This document shows, in pieces, positions 1-8,132 of a stretch of 64,000 bases of DNA. The DNA is taken from the NCBI GenBank assembly GCA_965656085.1, contig CBFHJA010000021.1:1-64000 (forward strand), read 5' to 3'. The position numbers and the translations under genes were made by a program. Source of the stretch: Aliishimia sp965656085. GTDB lineage: Bacteria; Pseudomonadota; Alphaproteobacteria; Rhodobacterales; Rhodobacteraceae. The notes under the pieces are model-generated. The model ran no database searches. It had not been told where the DNA came from and saw only the letters and a program-made list of their open reading frames with translations. Positions within the stretch are counted from its first letter, which is position 1. Every line of letters begins with the position of its first letter.

Positions 1-2
1 CC

Positions 3-446
3 TCGGCGGCCAAACCGCTGCCGCAGGAGGTGGCCACGGCGGTCGCGAGCCCGCCCCCGGCCCCCGATCTCGGCCCCCAGACCCAGCCCACCGCGTCGGG
101 GCGTCTGGCCTTCCCGGTGCAGGGCACGATCATCCGTGACTATGCCAAGGGTCGCAATGAGGGGATCAACATCAAGGGCGCGCCCGGCGCGCCGGTGAAG
201 GCGGCGGAGGCCGGAACGGTCGCGGCGATCACCGAAAGCGCGGACGGGGTGCCGATCATCGTCGTGCGCCACGCGGACAATTTGCTGACGGTCTATGCCA
301 ATGTCACCGATGTGCTGGTGAACAAGGGCGACGCGGTGCGGCGCGGTCAGGGGCTGGCCAAGCTGCGCGACGGCGATCAGTCCTTCGTCCATTTCGAGGT
401 GCGCCGGGGCTTTGACAGCGTCGATCCGAACGATTTCCTGAGCTGA
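3..446 (+). CDS. NlpD-like LytM/M23 protein, 3' part only
   Basis: The reading frame is open to the left window edge, so only the C-terminal 147 residues are seen. It has the fold signature of the M23 (LytM) domain, which in NlpD/EnvC proteins activates cell-wall amidases at the septum. The usual metal-binding positions look degenerate: the GxDI-type segment reads GINI, the YAH position reads YAN, and the final HLHFE reads FVHFE. E. coli NlpD is also a catalytically dead LytM protein, so an activator role is more likely than hydrolase activity. The location next to the DUF815/tat genes matches the surE-pcm-nlpD-DUF815-tat arrangement I know from Rhodobacteraceae. The start codon lies outside the window. 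Confidence 0.85.
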   Translation, partial: SAAKPLPQEVATAVASPPPAPDLGPQTQPTASGRLAFPVQGTIIRDYAKGRNEGINIKGAPGAPVKAAEAGTVAAITESADGVPIIVVRHADNLLTVYANVTDVLVNKGDAVRRGQGLAKLRDGDQSFVHFEVRRGFDSVDPNDFLS

Positions 447-505
447 TCCTTACCAATTTATGACCCATGCGTCCGCCCGGTTAACAAGGGGTAACCGGAC
501 CGTGC

Positions 506-553
506 GTATGTACAGGTGCCATACGCTTTGCCATACGCCGAGCCATACCTTGT
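506..553. repeat. GTATG/CCATAC iteron element, copy 1
   Basis: Between two convergent genes lies GTATGTACAG followed by three CCATAC units starting at 519, 531 and 543, exactly 12 bases apart, and closed by TACCTTGT. GTATG is the reverse complement of CATAC, so the block combines an inverted unit with direct repeats at about one helical turn. A near-identical block occurs at 14612-14669. Protein binding sites are the simplest reading, but no binding protein is known to me. Confidence 0.7.
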
Positions 554-606
554 CTGGCAGGCTGCAAAGCCTTGTTAACACTCAGTGATTCGGGTTTTTC
601 GGGGCG

Positions 607-1446
607 CTAGACCGCCACCCCGTGCCGCCCCGCAAGATCGGTGAAAAACTGCCACGCGACCCGCCCCGAGCGCGCCCCGCGCGTCGCCTGCCACTCGATC
701 GCATCCGCCCGCAGCGCCGCGTCGCTGATCTCGACCCCATAGGCATCGCAATAGCCCCGGATCATGTGCAGATACTGGTCCTGATCGCAGGCATGAAAGC
801 CCAGCCACAGCCCGAACCGATCCGACAGAGAGACCTTTTCTTCCACCGACTCGGAGGGGTTGATCGCAGAAGATCGTTCATTTTCAATCATATCGCGCGG
901 CATCAGGTGGCGCCGGTTCGACGTGGCATAGAGCACCACATTGTCCGGCCGCCCCTCGATCCCGCCATCCAGAACCGCCTTGAGCGATTTGTAATGCGCG
1001 TCGTCATGACCGAAGCTCAGATCGTCGCAAAACAGGATGAACCGCGCCGGCGCGCCGCGCAGCAGGTTCAGCAACCGGCCCACCGAGGGCAGGTCCTCGC
1101 GTTGCAATTCGACGACCTTCAGATCCGCGTGCGATGCGTGAACATCGGCGTGGATCGCCTTGACAAGGCTCGATTTTCCCATGCCGCGCGCGCCCCACAA
1201 AAGGGCATTGTTGGCCGGCAGTCCCCGGGCGAATTGCTGCGTGTTGGCCAGCAGCGTATCGCGCGCCCGGTCGATGCCCACCAGCAGATCGAGCGGCACG
1301 CGCGAGATCGCAGGCACGGGCTCCAGACGGTCCGGCTCCACATGCCACACAAAGCCCGCCGCCGCGTCCCAGTCCGGTGCGGCGAGCGGCGCCGGAGCAA
1401 GCCGCTCCAGCGCCGCCGCAATCCGGCTAAGCTCTTCTGAACTCAC
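607..1446 (-). CDS. DUF815-family AAA ATPase
   Basis: This 279-residue protein has a Walker A GARGMGKS at residues 85-92 and a Walker B FILFCDDLSF at 136-145, followed by a sensor-like TSNRRHLMP segment. These mark the DUF815 family of AAA-type ATPases. Its cellular function is not established. The ATG overlaps the tatC stop by four bases, so it is the last gene of a tatA-tatB-tatC-DUF815 operon. The conserved linkage suggests a link to Tat export or envelope work, but that is inference. A long frame on the opposite strand is a codon-bias shadow. Confidence 0.9.
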   Translation of the reverse strand: MSSEELSRIAAALERLAPAPLAAPDWDAAAGFVWHVEPDRLEPVPAISRVPLDLLVGIDRARDTLLANTQQFARGLPANNALLWGARGMGKSSLVKAIHADVHASHADLKVVELQREDLPSVGRLLNLLRGAPARFILFCDDLSFGHDDAHYKSLKAVLDGGIEGRPDNVVLYATSNRRHLMPRDMIENERSSAINPSESVEEKVSLSDRFGLWLGFHACDQDQYLHMIRGYCDAYGVEISDAALRADAIEWQATRGARSGRVAWQFFTDLAGRHGVAV

Positions 1447-2342
1447 TTGAATTCCTCGTCGAAGGCGTCGTCTTCGTCGTCATAATAGCCCTCGGCGCGC
1501 AACTGTTCCTCGCGCTTGGTCTCGACGCGCCGCACAAGGAAGATCGACACCTCGTAGAGGCCATAGACCACCGTGAACAGGATCATCTGCGTGATCACAT
1601 CCGGCGGCGTGACCAGCGCGGCCAGCACCAGAATGCCGACCATCGCGTATTTGCGCACATTCCCAAGCCCTTCGGAACTGACCAGCCCCGCCTTGCCCAT
1701 CAATGTGAGCAGCACCGGAAGCTGGAAGCACAGCCCGAAGGCAAGGATGAATTTCAACGTGATATCAAGGCTTTCGTTGACCTTGCCGTTGAACACGATG
1801 CGCGGCGTGTCGGTGTTCGCCTCGACCGCGTCCGCGCCCAGAAACAGGCTGGTGAAGGAGGAGCCATCCGCAAAGGCCAACAGGAAGGTCATCGCCAGCG
1901 GCGTGACCACGAATTGCGCGAAGCTCGCGCCCATCAGGAACATCACCGGCGAGGCGATCAGGAAGGGCAGAAACGCATTCTTTTCAGTGCGGTAGAGGCC
2001 CGGCGCCACGAAGCGCCACAGCTGGAAACCGATGATCGGGAAGGCCAGACCGAAGCCGAAGACCATCGACACGCGGAACAGCGTGAAGAGATATTCCTGC
2101 GGGCTTGTGTATTGGAAAACCGGGTTGGGGTCTCCGAGATTGCGCAGCGTGTCATAGATCGGGTTCAGCAGGAAATCGAGCACATGCTCGGCGATGAACT
2201 GCCCTTGCAGCGGGATGAAGAAAACAGAAATCGCAATCAGGAACGCGATCACCGACCGGATCAGCCGCGTGCGAAGCTCCGCCAGATGCTCTATGAGCGG
2301 CGCGCTGCTCTCCTCCATCTCATCGCTATGGGCCGTGCTCAT
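1443..2342 (-). CDS. tatC: Sec-independent translocase subunit TatC
   Basis: TatC is the polytopic inner-membrane receptor of the twin-arginine translocase, binding the RR signal peptide with TatB. The 299-residue protein carries the N-terminal EHLAELRTRL signature near residues 19-28 and six hydrophobic segments. It ends in a strongly acidic tail (YYDDEDDAFDEEF). It is slightly longer than the E. coli protein, mainly because of a loop around residues 165-190 and the acidic tail. It overlaps tatB by four bases upstream and the DUF815 gene by four bases downstream, implying translational coupling. Confidence 0.98.
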   Translation of the reverse strand: MSTAHSDEMEESSAPLIEHLAELRTRLIRSVIAFLIAISVFFIPLQGQFIAEHVLDFLLNPIYDTLRNLGDPNPVFQYTSPQEYLFTLFRVSMVFGFGLAFPIIGFQLWRFVAPGLYRTEKNAFLPFLIASPVMFLMGASFAQFVVTPLAMTFLLAFADGSSFTSLFLGADAVEANTDTPRIVFNGKVNESLDITLKFILAFGLCFQLPVLLTLMGKAGLVSSEGLGNVRKYAMVGILVLAALVTPPDVITQMILFTVVYGLYEVSIFLVRRVETKREEQLRAEGYYDDEDDAFDEEFK

Positions 2343-2785
2343 TCCGCCTCCTTCTCGGCCATGTTGGTGGCCGCCTCAAGTTCCTCGGCCTTGCGCGCCG
2401 CCGCTTCCGCCTCACGCTTCATCCGGTCCGCCGCCGCCCGCGCGGTGGCCGCCTGAATTTTCTTAGCCGATTCAGCACGTTCCGCTGCCAGCTTGCCGGT
2501 CTCGCTGTCGGGATCGAGATTGGTGAGCGAAGAGGTCGCGTCCTTGACGCCGTCCATCGCGGATTTCATCGGGTTGGTCGCCGCGTTCATGCTCTTCTGG
2601 ATGTCCTTCACCCCGGCCTCATCAGCCGCCTGGTTCATCGCCGTGGAGAATTCGCGCGCCATGCCCCGCATCTTGCCCACGAACTGCCCCGCCTTGCGGA
2701 ACATCACGGGCAGGTCCTTGGGGCCAACGATAATCAGCGCCACGATCCCGATAACCAGGAGCTCGGCGAAGCCAAGATCGAACAT
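2339..2785 (-). CDS. tatB: Sec-independent translocase subunit TatB
   Basis: TatB pairs with TatC to form the substrate-recognition part of the twin-arginine translocase. The N-terminus is a single membrane helix with the conserved polar Glu (FAELL, residue 8) and a Gly-Pro hinge (VGPKDLP) at about residues 21-26. An amphipathic helix and a long Ala/Glu/Lys-rich charged tail follow. That tail and the length of 148 residues separate it from TatA. It sits three bases downstream of tatA and overlaps tatC, inside one operon. Confidence 0.96.
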   Translation of the reverse strand: MFDLGFAELLVIGIVALIIVGPKDLPVMFRKAGQFVGKMRGMAREFSTAMNQAADEAGVKDIQKSMNAATNPMKSAMDGVKDATSSLTNLDPDSETGKLAAERAESAKKIQAATARAAADRMKREAEAAARKAEELEAATNMAEKEAE

Positions 2786-2788
2786 CGC

Positions 2789-3016
2789 TTACGCCTTGTC
2801 TTTGTCCGTGTCCGCCGCCGGGGTCACGTCCTTTGCCGCTTCGGCGGTGTCTGCATCGTCGAGTTCCTTCTGGCCATCATTGATGCCCTTCTTGAAGCTG
2901 GTGATGCCGCGCCCGACCTCACCCATCAGCGAGGAGATCTTGCCGCGCCCGAAAAGCACGAGCACAACGATTGCAATCAGCAGGATGCCGGGAAGTCCGA
3001 TATTGCCAAGACCCAT
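2789..3016 (-). CDS. tatA: Sec-independent translocase subunit TatA
   Basis: TatA oligomerises to form the export path for folded twin-arginine substrates. The 75-residue protein has a short N-terminal membrane helix ending in the FGRGK hinge (residues 22-26). The amphipathic helix SSLMGEVGRGITSFKKG and a short acidic tail follow. It is the first gene of the tat operon. The preceding 195 bases, shared with the divergent WYL regulator gene, must hold the operon promoter. An AAGGA Shine-Dalgarno sequence lies just before the ATG. Confidence 0.97.
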   Translation of the reverse strand: MGLGNIGLPGILLIAIVVLVLFGRGKISSLMGEVGRGITSFKKGINDGQKELDDADTAEAAKDVTPAADTDKDKA

Positions 3017-3211
3017 GTCACAGTCCTTTCAAGGAGTTTTGGGGTTTCGTTTGACCCCTACCTACGAAAGCGCCCGGCGCAGGTGAACCGGCACGGAGCC
3101 ATCGCGGCGATGAAATCACCGGAATTTGCCTTCTCTGACCGGGTTGCCGCCGCCAACTGACAGCTTTATGTCAGTAAGCTACAGCCTGATCGGTGATATG
3201 GGAGCAACCGT

Positions 3212-3889
3212 TTGAACCGCGCGGACCGCCTTTTCGACCTCCTGCACATGCTGCGTGACGGCAGATTGCACACCGCGCAGGAGATGGCGCAGCGGCTGGG
3301 CGTGTCGGTGCGCACGATCTACCGCGACATGGACACCCTGCAAGCGTCGGGCGTTCCGGTCGAGGGCGCGCGCGGCGTGGGCTACAAGGCGACCGGGGCG
3401 ATCACCCTGCCCCCGCTGTCACTCAATGCCGCCGAACTCGAAGCGCTCAATCTCGGGATCGCCATTGTGGCCGAGGCGGGCGATCCAGACCTTGCTCGGG
3501 CCGCCGCCAGTCTCGGAGACAAAGTCGATGCGGTGCTGCCCGAGCAGGTCATCAGCGAGGCCGACGCATGGAAATTCGCCATCCACCCCTTCGCCGACAC
3601 CGCCCGCGGCGCGGGCCACATGGCCACGCTGCGCAGCGCGATCAAGGCCCGCCAGAAGCTCGACCTGACCTATATCCGCAGCGACAGCACCGCCACGCGC
3701 CGCACCGTGCGCCCTTTGCATATGGAGTATTGGGGCCGCATCTGGACCCTGACCGCGTGGTGCGAGCTGCGCACAGATTTCCGGCTGTTCCGCATCGACC
3801 TGATCGAAGCGGCGCAGGCCTTGCCCGAACTCTTCATCGACGAGCCGGGCAAGACGCTCGACGATTACCGCGCTAGAACAGACCGTTGA
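3212..3889 (+). CDS. YafY-type HTH/WYL-domain transcriptional regulator
   Basis: The 225-residue protein starts with a winged helix-turn-helix of the DeoR/HTH_11 type (residues 1-57, with RLGVSVRTIYRDMDTLQ as recognition region). A WYL-type sensor domain follows at about residues 125-215, including the RTVRPLHMEYWG and FRLFRIDLI segments. WYL domains bind ligands such as nucleotides or nucleic acids, and these regulators often act locally. The start is TTG, supported by GGGAG seven bases upstream; no better in-frame ATG exists. Its 3' end overlaps the convergent downstream gene by 17 bases. The target is unknown. Confidence 0.85.
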   Translation: MNRADRLFDLLHMLRDGRLHTAQEMAQRLGVSVRTIYRDMDTLQASGVPVEGARGVGYKATGAITLPPLSLNAAELEALNLGIAIVAEAGDPDLARAAASLGDKVDAVLPEQVISEADAWKFAIHPFADTARGAGHMATLRSAIKARQKLDLTYIRSDSTATRRTVRPLHMEYWGRIWTLTAWCELRTDFRLFRIDLIEAAQALPELFIDEPGKTLDDYRARTDR

Positions 3890-4745
3890 ACCGCTCTGGC
3901 AGCAGGTATTGCTGCGCATACTCGGGCCGCTTGAACGCATAGTAGCCGGTATCCCCGCGCGGACCGAACGAGCGCTGCATCCGGCGCCGCACCCAGGCCA
4001 GATCGAAGCCCTCCTGCATCTCCAGCGCGGCGAAGGCTTCGAACACCGCCCGGTCTTCGCCTCGGGCTTCGGCGAACCAGTGACGGCCGATCGCGGTGTC
4101 CTTGACGCTGCCGCCGACATCCGCCGTGACCGCATTGCGCCGGTTCATGGCGTCCGTATAGGCGGAAAAGTCACAAAATTTCAGGTGCATGAGATAGAGC
4201 GGGTCGGGCGTGTGCAGTTTCGGGTATTGCGCGAAATGCCCGCCACGCGAGAGCTTTGCCGGGGCCGAGACGATGCAGGGCTTGGAGTAATGCGGCGCAA
4301 GGCGCACATGGCGGCGCGGCCCGAGAATGCACGCGTCCGCAGGCTCCGGCTCGCAGTCGATCCGGTGGATCACCTCAAGCCCGACCGGCGTGTGGATCCG
4401 GTTCTCCGCCGCGCGCTCCAACCAGCCTCTGAGATCAACCCCGGCCTCGGGATCGACAACCACCAACTCGTCCACGTCCCCGACGATCACATGGCGGTAG
4501 TATCGGCGCAGGCCGCCCACGAGATTGTTCAGAAGCCCCCAGCGTTTGACGTCGAAATTCTTGTGCGGATCGCCCGGGATCCCGATCACGTTGCACCCTT
4601 CGGCGAGCGTGGCGACCTCCGCGCCGCGCCCGTGATTGATCACGTAGCAGTTTTCCCGCCCGAACATCTGCCCGTAGTGACGCAGCCAGGCGCGCAGGAA
4701 AAACGCGTCGTCCCGCACCATGGTCACCGCCGCGACTGTCTGCAT
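3873..4745 (-). CDS. Glycosyltransferase-like protein (GT2/GT92 type)
   Basis: This 290-residue protein opens with AAVTMVRDDAFFLRAWLRHY, the typical start of the glycosyltransferases annotated as family 2-like in alphaproteobacteria. It carries a DVDE metal/nucleotide-sugar motif at residues 90-93. The acceptor and sugar are unknown, and no signal peptide or membrane segment is seen. The gene is divergent from a sulfotransferase-like gene across about 110 bases, and its 3' end overlaps the WYL regulator gene. A role in surface polysaccharide modification is plausible but inferred. Confidence 0.75.
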   Translation of the reverse strand: MQTVAAVTMVRDDAFFLRAWLRHYGQMFGRENCYVINHGRGAEVATLAEGCNVIGIPGDPHKNFDVKRWGLLNNLVGGLRRYYRHVIVGDVDELVVVDPEAGVDLRGWLERAAENRIHTPVGLEVIHRIDCEPEPADACILGPRRHVRLAPHYSKPCIVSAPAKLSRGGHFAQYPKLHTPDPLYLMHLKFCDFSAYTDAMNRRNAVTADVGGSVKDTAIGRHWFAEARGEDRAVFEAFAALEMQEGFDLAWVRRRMQRSFGPRGDTGYYAFKRPEYAQQYLLPERFNGLF

Positions 4746-4854
4746 GTGCTGCCCTCATGTGCTTTTGCTCGCAACATAGCCTGCCGAGAGGTATAAAAGA
4801 ATCGCAAAATGCCACGAACTTTCAACGCTCTGCGCGACGCGAGGACCCCGACGG

Positions 4855-5616
4855 ATGTTAGATGCGCAGTTTCGCGAAACAGGCTATTGGGCCCAGACAC
4901 CTGACCTGGCGAAAGTAACGCGATTTCAGGTTCTTGGCGAGCGATCTTCAGGCACCAATTTCGTCAAGCGGTTGCTTGGGCGGAACTCCGCGCTGACCCC
5001 CACGGAAGCTCTGGGCTGGAAACACGCCTTCCCGCATGCCCGCGCCATTCCTTCCGATCTTCTCGTGATCGGCGTCGTGCGGCGCGCCGATGACTGGTTG
5101 CTCTCGATGCACGCCAAGCCATGGCATTGCACTGCGCAGATGCAATCCCTGGCGTTTTCGGACTTTATTCGTGCGCCGTGGCAAACCATCGTCGACCGGC
5201 CGCGCTATTTCGACGGTGCGCGGGAGGCCGGTGATGTCGGGCAGCCGCTCATGCATGACCGGCACCCGCTGACCGGAGAGGCCTTTGCAAACCTGCTGGC
5301 GCTGCGCTCCGCGAAGCTGGGCGGGCTGCTGTCCTACACGGCTCGAGAGTGCAATTTCGTGATGCTCCGCCTCGAAGACGTCACCGCCGATCCGCACGGT
5401 TTTCTGGACCGGCTGGCCCCGGCGGGCTGGACCGGGACGCTGCGCCCCGTGGTCAAACGGCTCGGCGCCAAGTTCAAACCTGCCGTTGCAGAGCGCCCCA
5501 AAACGCCTGACGCGATGCCCGATAAGGACCGCGATTGGCTCTGCGCTCAGATCGACGCAGCGCAGGAAGCGCAGCTGGGATATGTCTACAGGAGGGAAAG
5601 CGTCCGCCCCGCGTGA
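4855..5616 (+). CDS. Predicted P-loop sulfotransferase-like protein
   Basis: The 253-residue protein carries GERSSGTNFVKRLL at residues 29-42. This resembles the 5' phosphosulfate-binding loop of PAPS-dependent sulfotransferases. A later VVRRADDWLLSM segment resembles the 3' phosphate site, where family members have an Arg and a Ser. The family would transfer sulfate from PAPS to a carbohydrate or similar acceptor. No signal peptide is visible, so it should act in the cytosol. The divergent glycosyltransferase-like gene suggests glycan decoration. The enzymatic assignment is moderate because only motifs support it. Confidence 0.6.
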   Translation: MLDAQFRETGYWAQTPDLAKVTRFQVLGERSSGTNFVKRLLGRNSALTPTEALGWKHAFPHARAIPSDLLVIGVVRRADDWLLSMHAKPWHCTAQMQSLAFSDFIRAPWQTIVDRPRYFDGAREAGDVGQPLMHDRHPLTGEAFANLLALRSAKLGGLLSYTARECNFVMLRLEDVTADPHGFLDRLAPAGWTGTLRPVVKRLGAKFKPAVAERPKTPDAMPDKDRDWLCAQIDAAQEAQLGYVYRRESVRPA

Positions 5617-5629
5617 TGCAGGCCGGCAG

Positions 5630-5673
5630 CTCCCAAAGCCATGCATTTCCACAAAAATTTTGAGCTTTGGGAG
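5630..5673. terminator. Hairpin between sulfotransferase gene and tRNA-Asp
   Basis: CTCCCAAAGC at 5630-5639 is perfectly complementary to GCTTTGGGAG at 5664-5673, enclosing an A/T-rich loop with a further CAAAA/TTTTG pairing. It lies between the end of the plus-strand sulfotransferase-like gene and the 3' end of the minus-strand tRNA. It probably serves as a bidirectional transcription stop. Confidence 0.55.
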
Positions 5674-5677
5674 AAAG

Positions 5678-5754
5678 TGGCGCGGTTGACGGGGCTCGAA
5701 CCCGCGACCCCCGGCGTGACAGGCCGGTACTCTAACCAACTGAGCTACAACCGC
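5678..5754 (-). tRNA. tRNA-Asp (GTC)
   Basis: The minus strand folds into a complete 77-base cloverleaf with encoded CCA. The acceptor GCGGTTG (5754-5748) pairs with CAACCGC (5688-5682), the discriminator is G and the CCA is at 5680-5678. The anticodon stem CCGGC/GCCGG holds the loop CTGTCAC with anticodon GTC at 5720-5718. The T-arm carries GTTCGAG. No integrase or attachment-site duplication is visible beside it. Confidence 0.96.
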
Positions 5755-5899
5755 GCGTGGGGGGTGGAATAGGCTCTACCGCTTGCGCCGTCAATGACGA
5801 AAATCGCTCTTTGGCGCACTTTTTTGACCCGCGCGATAACCCCTGATTAACGGCGGGCGATTAGGGTCGGACCATGGCAAATTCATCCCCCCACCTCGG

Positions 5900-7435
5900 G
5901 TGCTGGCCCAGCCGACTTGCTGCGGGTCGGTGGACCCGGTGACCTCGCTCGCGCGGCAGCGCCTCTTGCCCGCGTTGCGCAGCCTGTGGCCGATCCCGCG
6001 CGGGTTTTGGAGGATGTCACTGGGATACCGGGTGCTCGGCTACGTATTGCTCGTCTGCGCAGGTCTGGCCCTCGTCACAACCTCCATGCAGGTCGCGGTC
6101 CTTAACGCGCATCAAAAAAGCGACCAACTGGCCCGTGCCGCGCAAAACGACCGCGACGTACTGGAGCGCCTGAACATGGCGGCAGCCGGCGGGCAGGCCA
6201 GCGAGATCAACGCGGTGCTGGCAGAGGCCCTGACGCGCCCGGACGTGGACCATATTTCCGTCACCGGCCCGGACCGCGCGGACTACGTACACGGCACGCA
6301 AGACCCCTCGGGGTTGAACGTCCGGCACTATGAGGTCGGCGCGGCGCCGGGCGCTATGCTGACGATCGGGCGGTCTTTGGCCCCGATACATCAACATCTT
6401 GCGCGGCAGGCTCTGCCCATATTGCTCACTGAACTGGCACAGGGTTTGCTGGTCGGGCTGATCGTCCTGTTGGTGTTCGAGCGCCTCGCGGCGTCCCGGC
6501 TGCGGCGCCTGACGCATCAGGTGCTCAACACGTCATGGCGCAGCGGTGACGACCTGACCGCTCTGGAGCGTAGCGAAGCCGTGCTGCCGGACGAGATCAA
6601 CAATATCATCACGGCCTTTGAAACCATGCGCTGCGACGCCCGCGACGCGTTTGCACGGCTCGAACGCGAACAGCGGCGCGGCGACCGGCTGAACTGCGCA
6701 CTCCAAATCGCGCAGAAGGAACAGGCCAGTCTGACACGGGCCTTGTCGCATGATCTCATGACGCCGGTGAATACGATGCGCGCGCTGGTGACGGAGTTCC
6801 GCACGGCTGCTCCTGCGCCTGCGCCAACCCCTTGCCCTGCACCTGCCTCCGGCCAAACCGCCGATGACACGCTGGGACTGCTGCAGGACATGGATGTGAC
6901 CGCCGCGCGCATGACGAAACAGATTCAGGACGTCATGCGCTACTCGGAATTGCTCGCGGCCCCCCCGTGCCCGCAGAACACGGCGCTCGAGGACGTGCTG
7001 CAAGCGGTCCGGCAGACACTCCTTGCGCGTTATAACGTGCTGCCCGGTCAGATCATGTGGGGACCGCTCGGCGAGGTGTTCGGCGATCCGCGCGACCTGA
7101 CCTTGCTGTTCGAGGCCCTTGTGACAAACGCAATCACATATGCCCACCCCGACCGGGCCTTGCAGATCCGTGTGCAGCGCGCCGAACCCGACGATCCCGA
7201 GCATGTCAAGATCGTCATCTCCGACACGGGCCGCGGCATCCCGGACCAGCATATAGACGCAGTCCTCGATCTGTTCTCGCGCTTGCACACCTACGCCGAC
7301 ATCCCCGGAACAGGACTTGGTCTTGCGCTGTGCAGGCGCGTGATGCATCGGCACCATGGCACGATCCGGCTGTCCTCCGATCGTGCGCAGGGCACGCAAG
7401 TCACACTGGTGTTTCCGAAAGGAGGACATGAATGA
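5900..7435 (+). CDS. Membrane sensor histidine kinase
   Basis: This 511-residue kinase has one membrane helix at about residues 43-62 and another at 173-194, enclosing a periplasmic sensor of about 110 residues with no domain I recognise. The phospho-acceptor is His284 in ALSHDLMTPVN. The ATP lid motifs are N410 (LVTNAITYA), DTGRGIP (442-448) and GTGLGLAL (470-477). A Pro/Ala-rich stretch at 302-320 interrupts the dimerisation hairpin. The GTG start is uncertain; an in-frame ATG at 6014 just before the first helix is a good alternative. The stop overlaps the receiver gene in ATGA, so the two form one unit. Confidence 0.88.
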   Translation: MLAQPTCCGSVDPVTSLARQRLLPALRSLWPIPRGFWRMSLGYRVLGYVLLVCAGLALVTTSMQVAVLNAHQKSDQLARAAQNDRDVLERLNMAAAGGQASEINAVLAEALTRPDVDHISVTGPDRADYVHGTQDPSGLNVRHYEVGAAPGAMLTIGRSLAPIHQHLARQALPILLTELAQGLLVGLIVLLVFERLAASRLRRLTHQVLNTSWRSGDDLTALERSEAVLPDEINNIITAFETMRCDARDAFARLEREQRRGDRLNCALQIAQKEQASLTRALSHDLMTPVNTMRALVTEFRTAAPAPAPTPCPAPASGQTADDTLGLLQDMDVTAARMTKQIQDVMRYSELLAAPPCPQNTALEDVLQAVRQTLLARYNVLPGQIMWGPLGEVFGDPRDLTLLFEALVTNAITYAHPDRALQIRVQRAEPDDPEHVKIVISDTGRGIPDQHIDAVLDLFSRLHTYADIPGTGLGLALCRRVMHRHHGTIRLSSDRAQGTQVTLVFPKGGHE

Positions 7436-7827
7436 GCGATCTTGGAACCGTCATGATCATAGATGACGAGGATATCGACCAAAAACAATATCGCAGGCTG
7501 CTCGAACGGTCAGGGCGCGCGGACGAAATTGTGCAGTTCAGCTATGCAGACGAGGCGCTTGTCTGGCTGAAGTCGCATACCGGAAAGCCCGTCGATGTGA
7601 TCTTCCTCGATGTGAACATGCCGCGGATGAATGGTTTCGAATTCCTCGAAGCCGTGAGCGCGGAGCTCGATCCGCCGAATCTGCGCATCATCCTGATGCT
7701 CACAACGTCGCTGGCCCCGAAAGACAAGACGCGGGCCATGGCGCACCCGCTGGTCAAGGGGTTCTTCAACAAACCGCTGACATCGCTGCACTTGGACGAG
7801 GCGTACCGGCTGCTCGAGGCCGCTTAG
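7432..7827 (+). CDS. Single-domain response regulator
   Basis: The 131-residue protein is only a receiver domain. It has the acidic pocket Asp11/Asp12, the phospho-acceptor Asp60 in FLDVNMPRMNG, Thr91/Thr92 and Lys114 in NKPL. There is no output domain, so it must act by protein contact or phosphotransfer. The IDDEDIDQ start and the long TSLAPKDK loop resemble receivers paired with phytochrome-type kinases (Rcp1-like). It overlaps the kinase gene by four bases and is presumably its direct partner. Confidence 0.92.
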   Translation: MSDLGTVMIIDDEDIDQKQYRRLLERSGRADEIVQFSYADEALVWLKSHTGKPVDVIFLDVNMPRMNGFEFLEAVSAELDPPNLRIILMLTTSLAPKDKTRAMAHPLVKGFFNKPLTSLHLDEAYRLLEAA

Positions 7828-8132
7828 GGGCAGATCCCACGGCCTGTCTGCCCCGGGTTTGCCAGTTGTTCTGGCGGGCTGGCGTGCCGCGGTCGCGGCA
7901 CGGCGCGCTGCGGGTCAACGACGGATCCGGTGCACCGGGCGGCGATGCCGGTCGGAACATCGGGCACGAGACGCCGCCGCAGGTGCATCCGCGCCGCGCC
8001 CCGGGTCGCCGGGGCATGCGCCGGGCGCCTCGAGTGCGCCGCTTTCATTCGCGGTCACGCAACCCCCTCTAACTTATTGAGTTCGCATGTCGAAGAGCTG
8101 GAAAAATGCATACCACTTTTCAGCGACATGCT
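7828..8132. other. Intergenic region with hairpins, no gene seen
   Basis: This is the space between the receiver gene and the convergent DUF6456 gene. A GCCAG/CTGGC hairpin starts at 7861. A perfect GTGCCGCG/CGCGGCAC inverted repeat follows at 7884-7901. Both may end the kinase-receiver transcript, but neither has a T-run. Short open frames here have no ribosome site and unconvincing composition. Confidence 0.5.
8085..8131 (-). terminator. Hairpin at the 3' end of the DUF6456 gene
   Basis: GCATGTCG at 8085-8092 pairs perfectly with CGACATGC at 8124-8131, and an inner CTGGAAAA/TTTTCAG pairing extends the stem with one bulge. The structure begins one base after the DUF6456 stop codon, as expected for a transcript end on the minus strand. 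Confidence 0.5.

Noticed and set aside
481..500. CtrA box near TTAACAAGGGGTAACC
   Set aside because: The second half reads TAAC or GTAA and does not give TTAA at the seven-base spacing.
622..1440. A 272-codon plus-strand frame opposite the DUF815 gene
   Set aside because: The minus-strand product has intact Walker motifs and overlaps tatC as expected; the plus-strand product is Arg/Pro-rich without a domain.
5678..5754. tRNA-associated integrated element
   Set aside because: No integrase, no duplicated tRNA 3' end and no abrupt base-composition change on either side.
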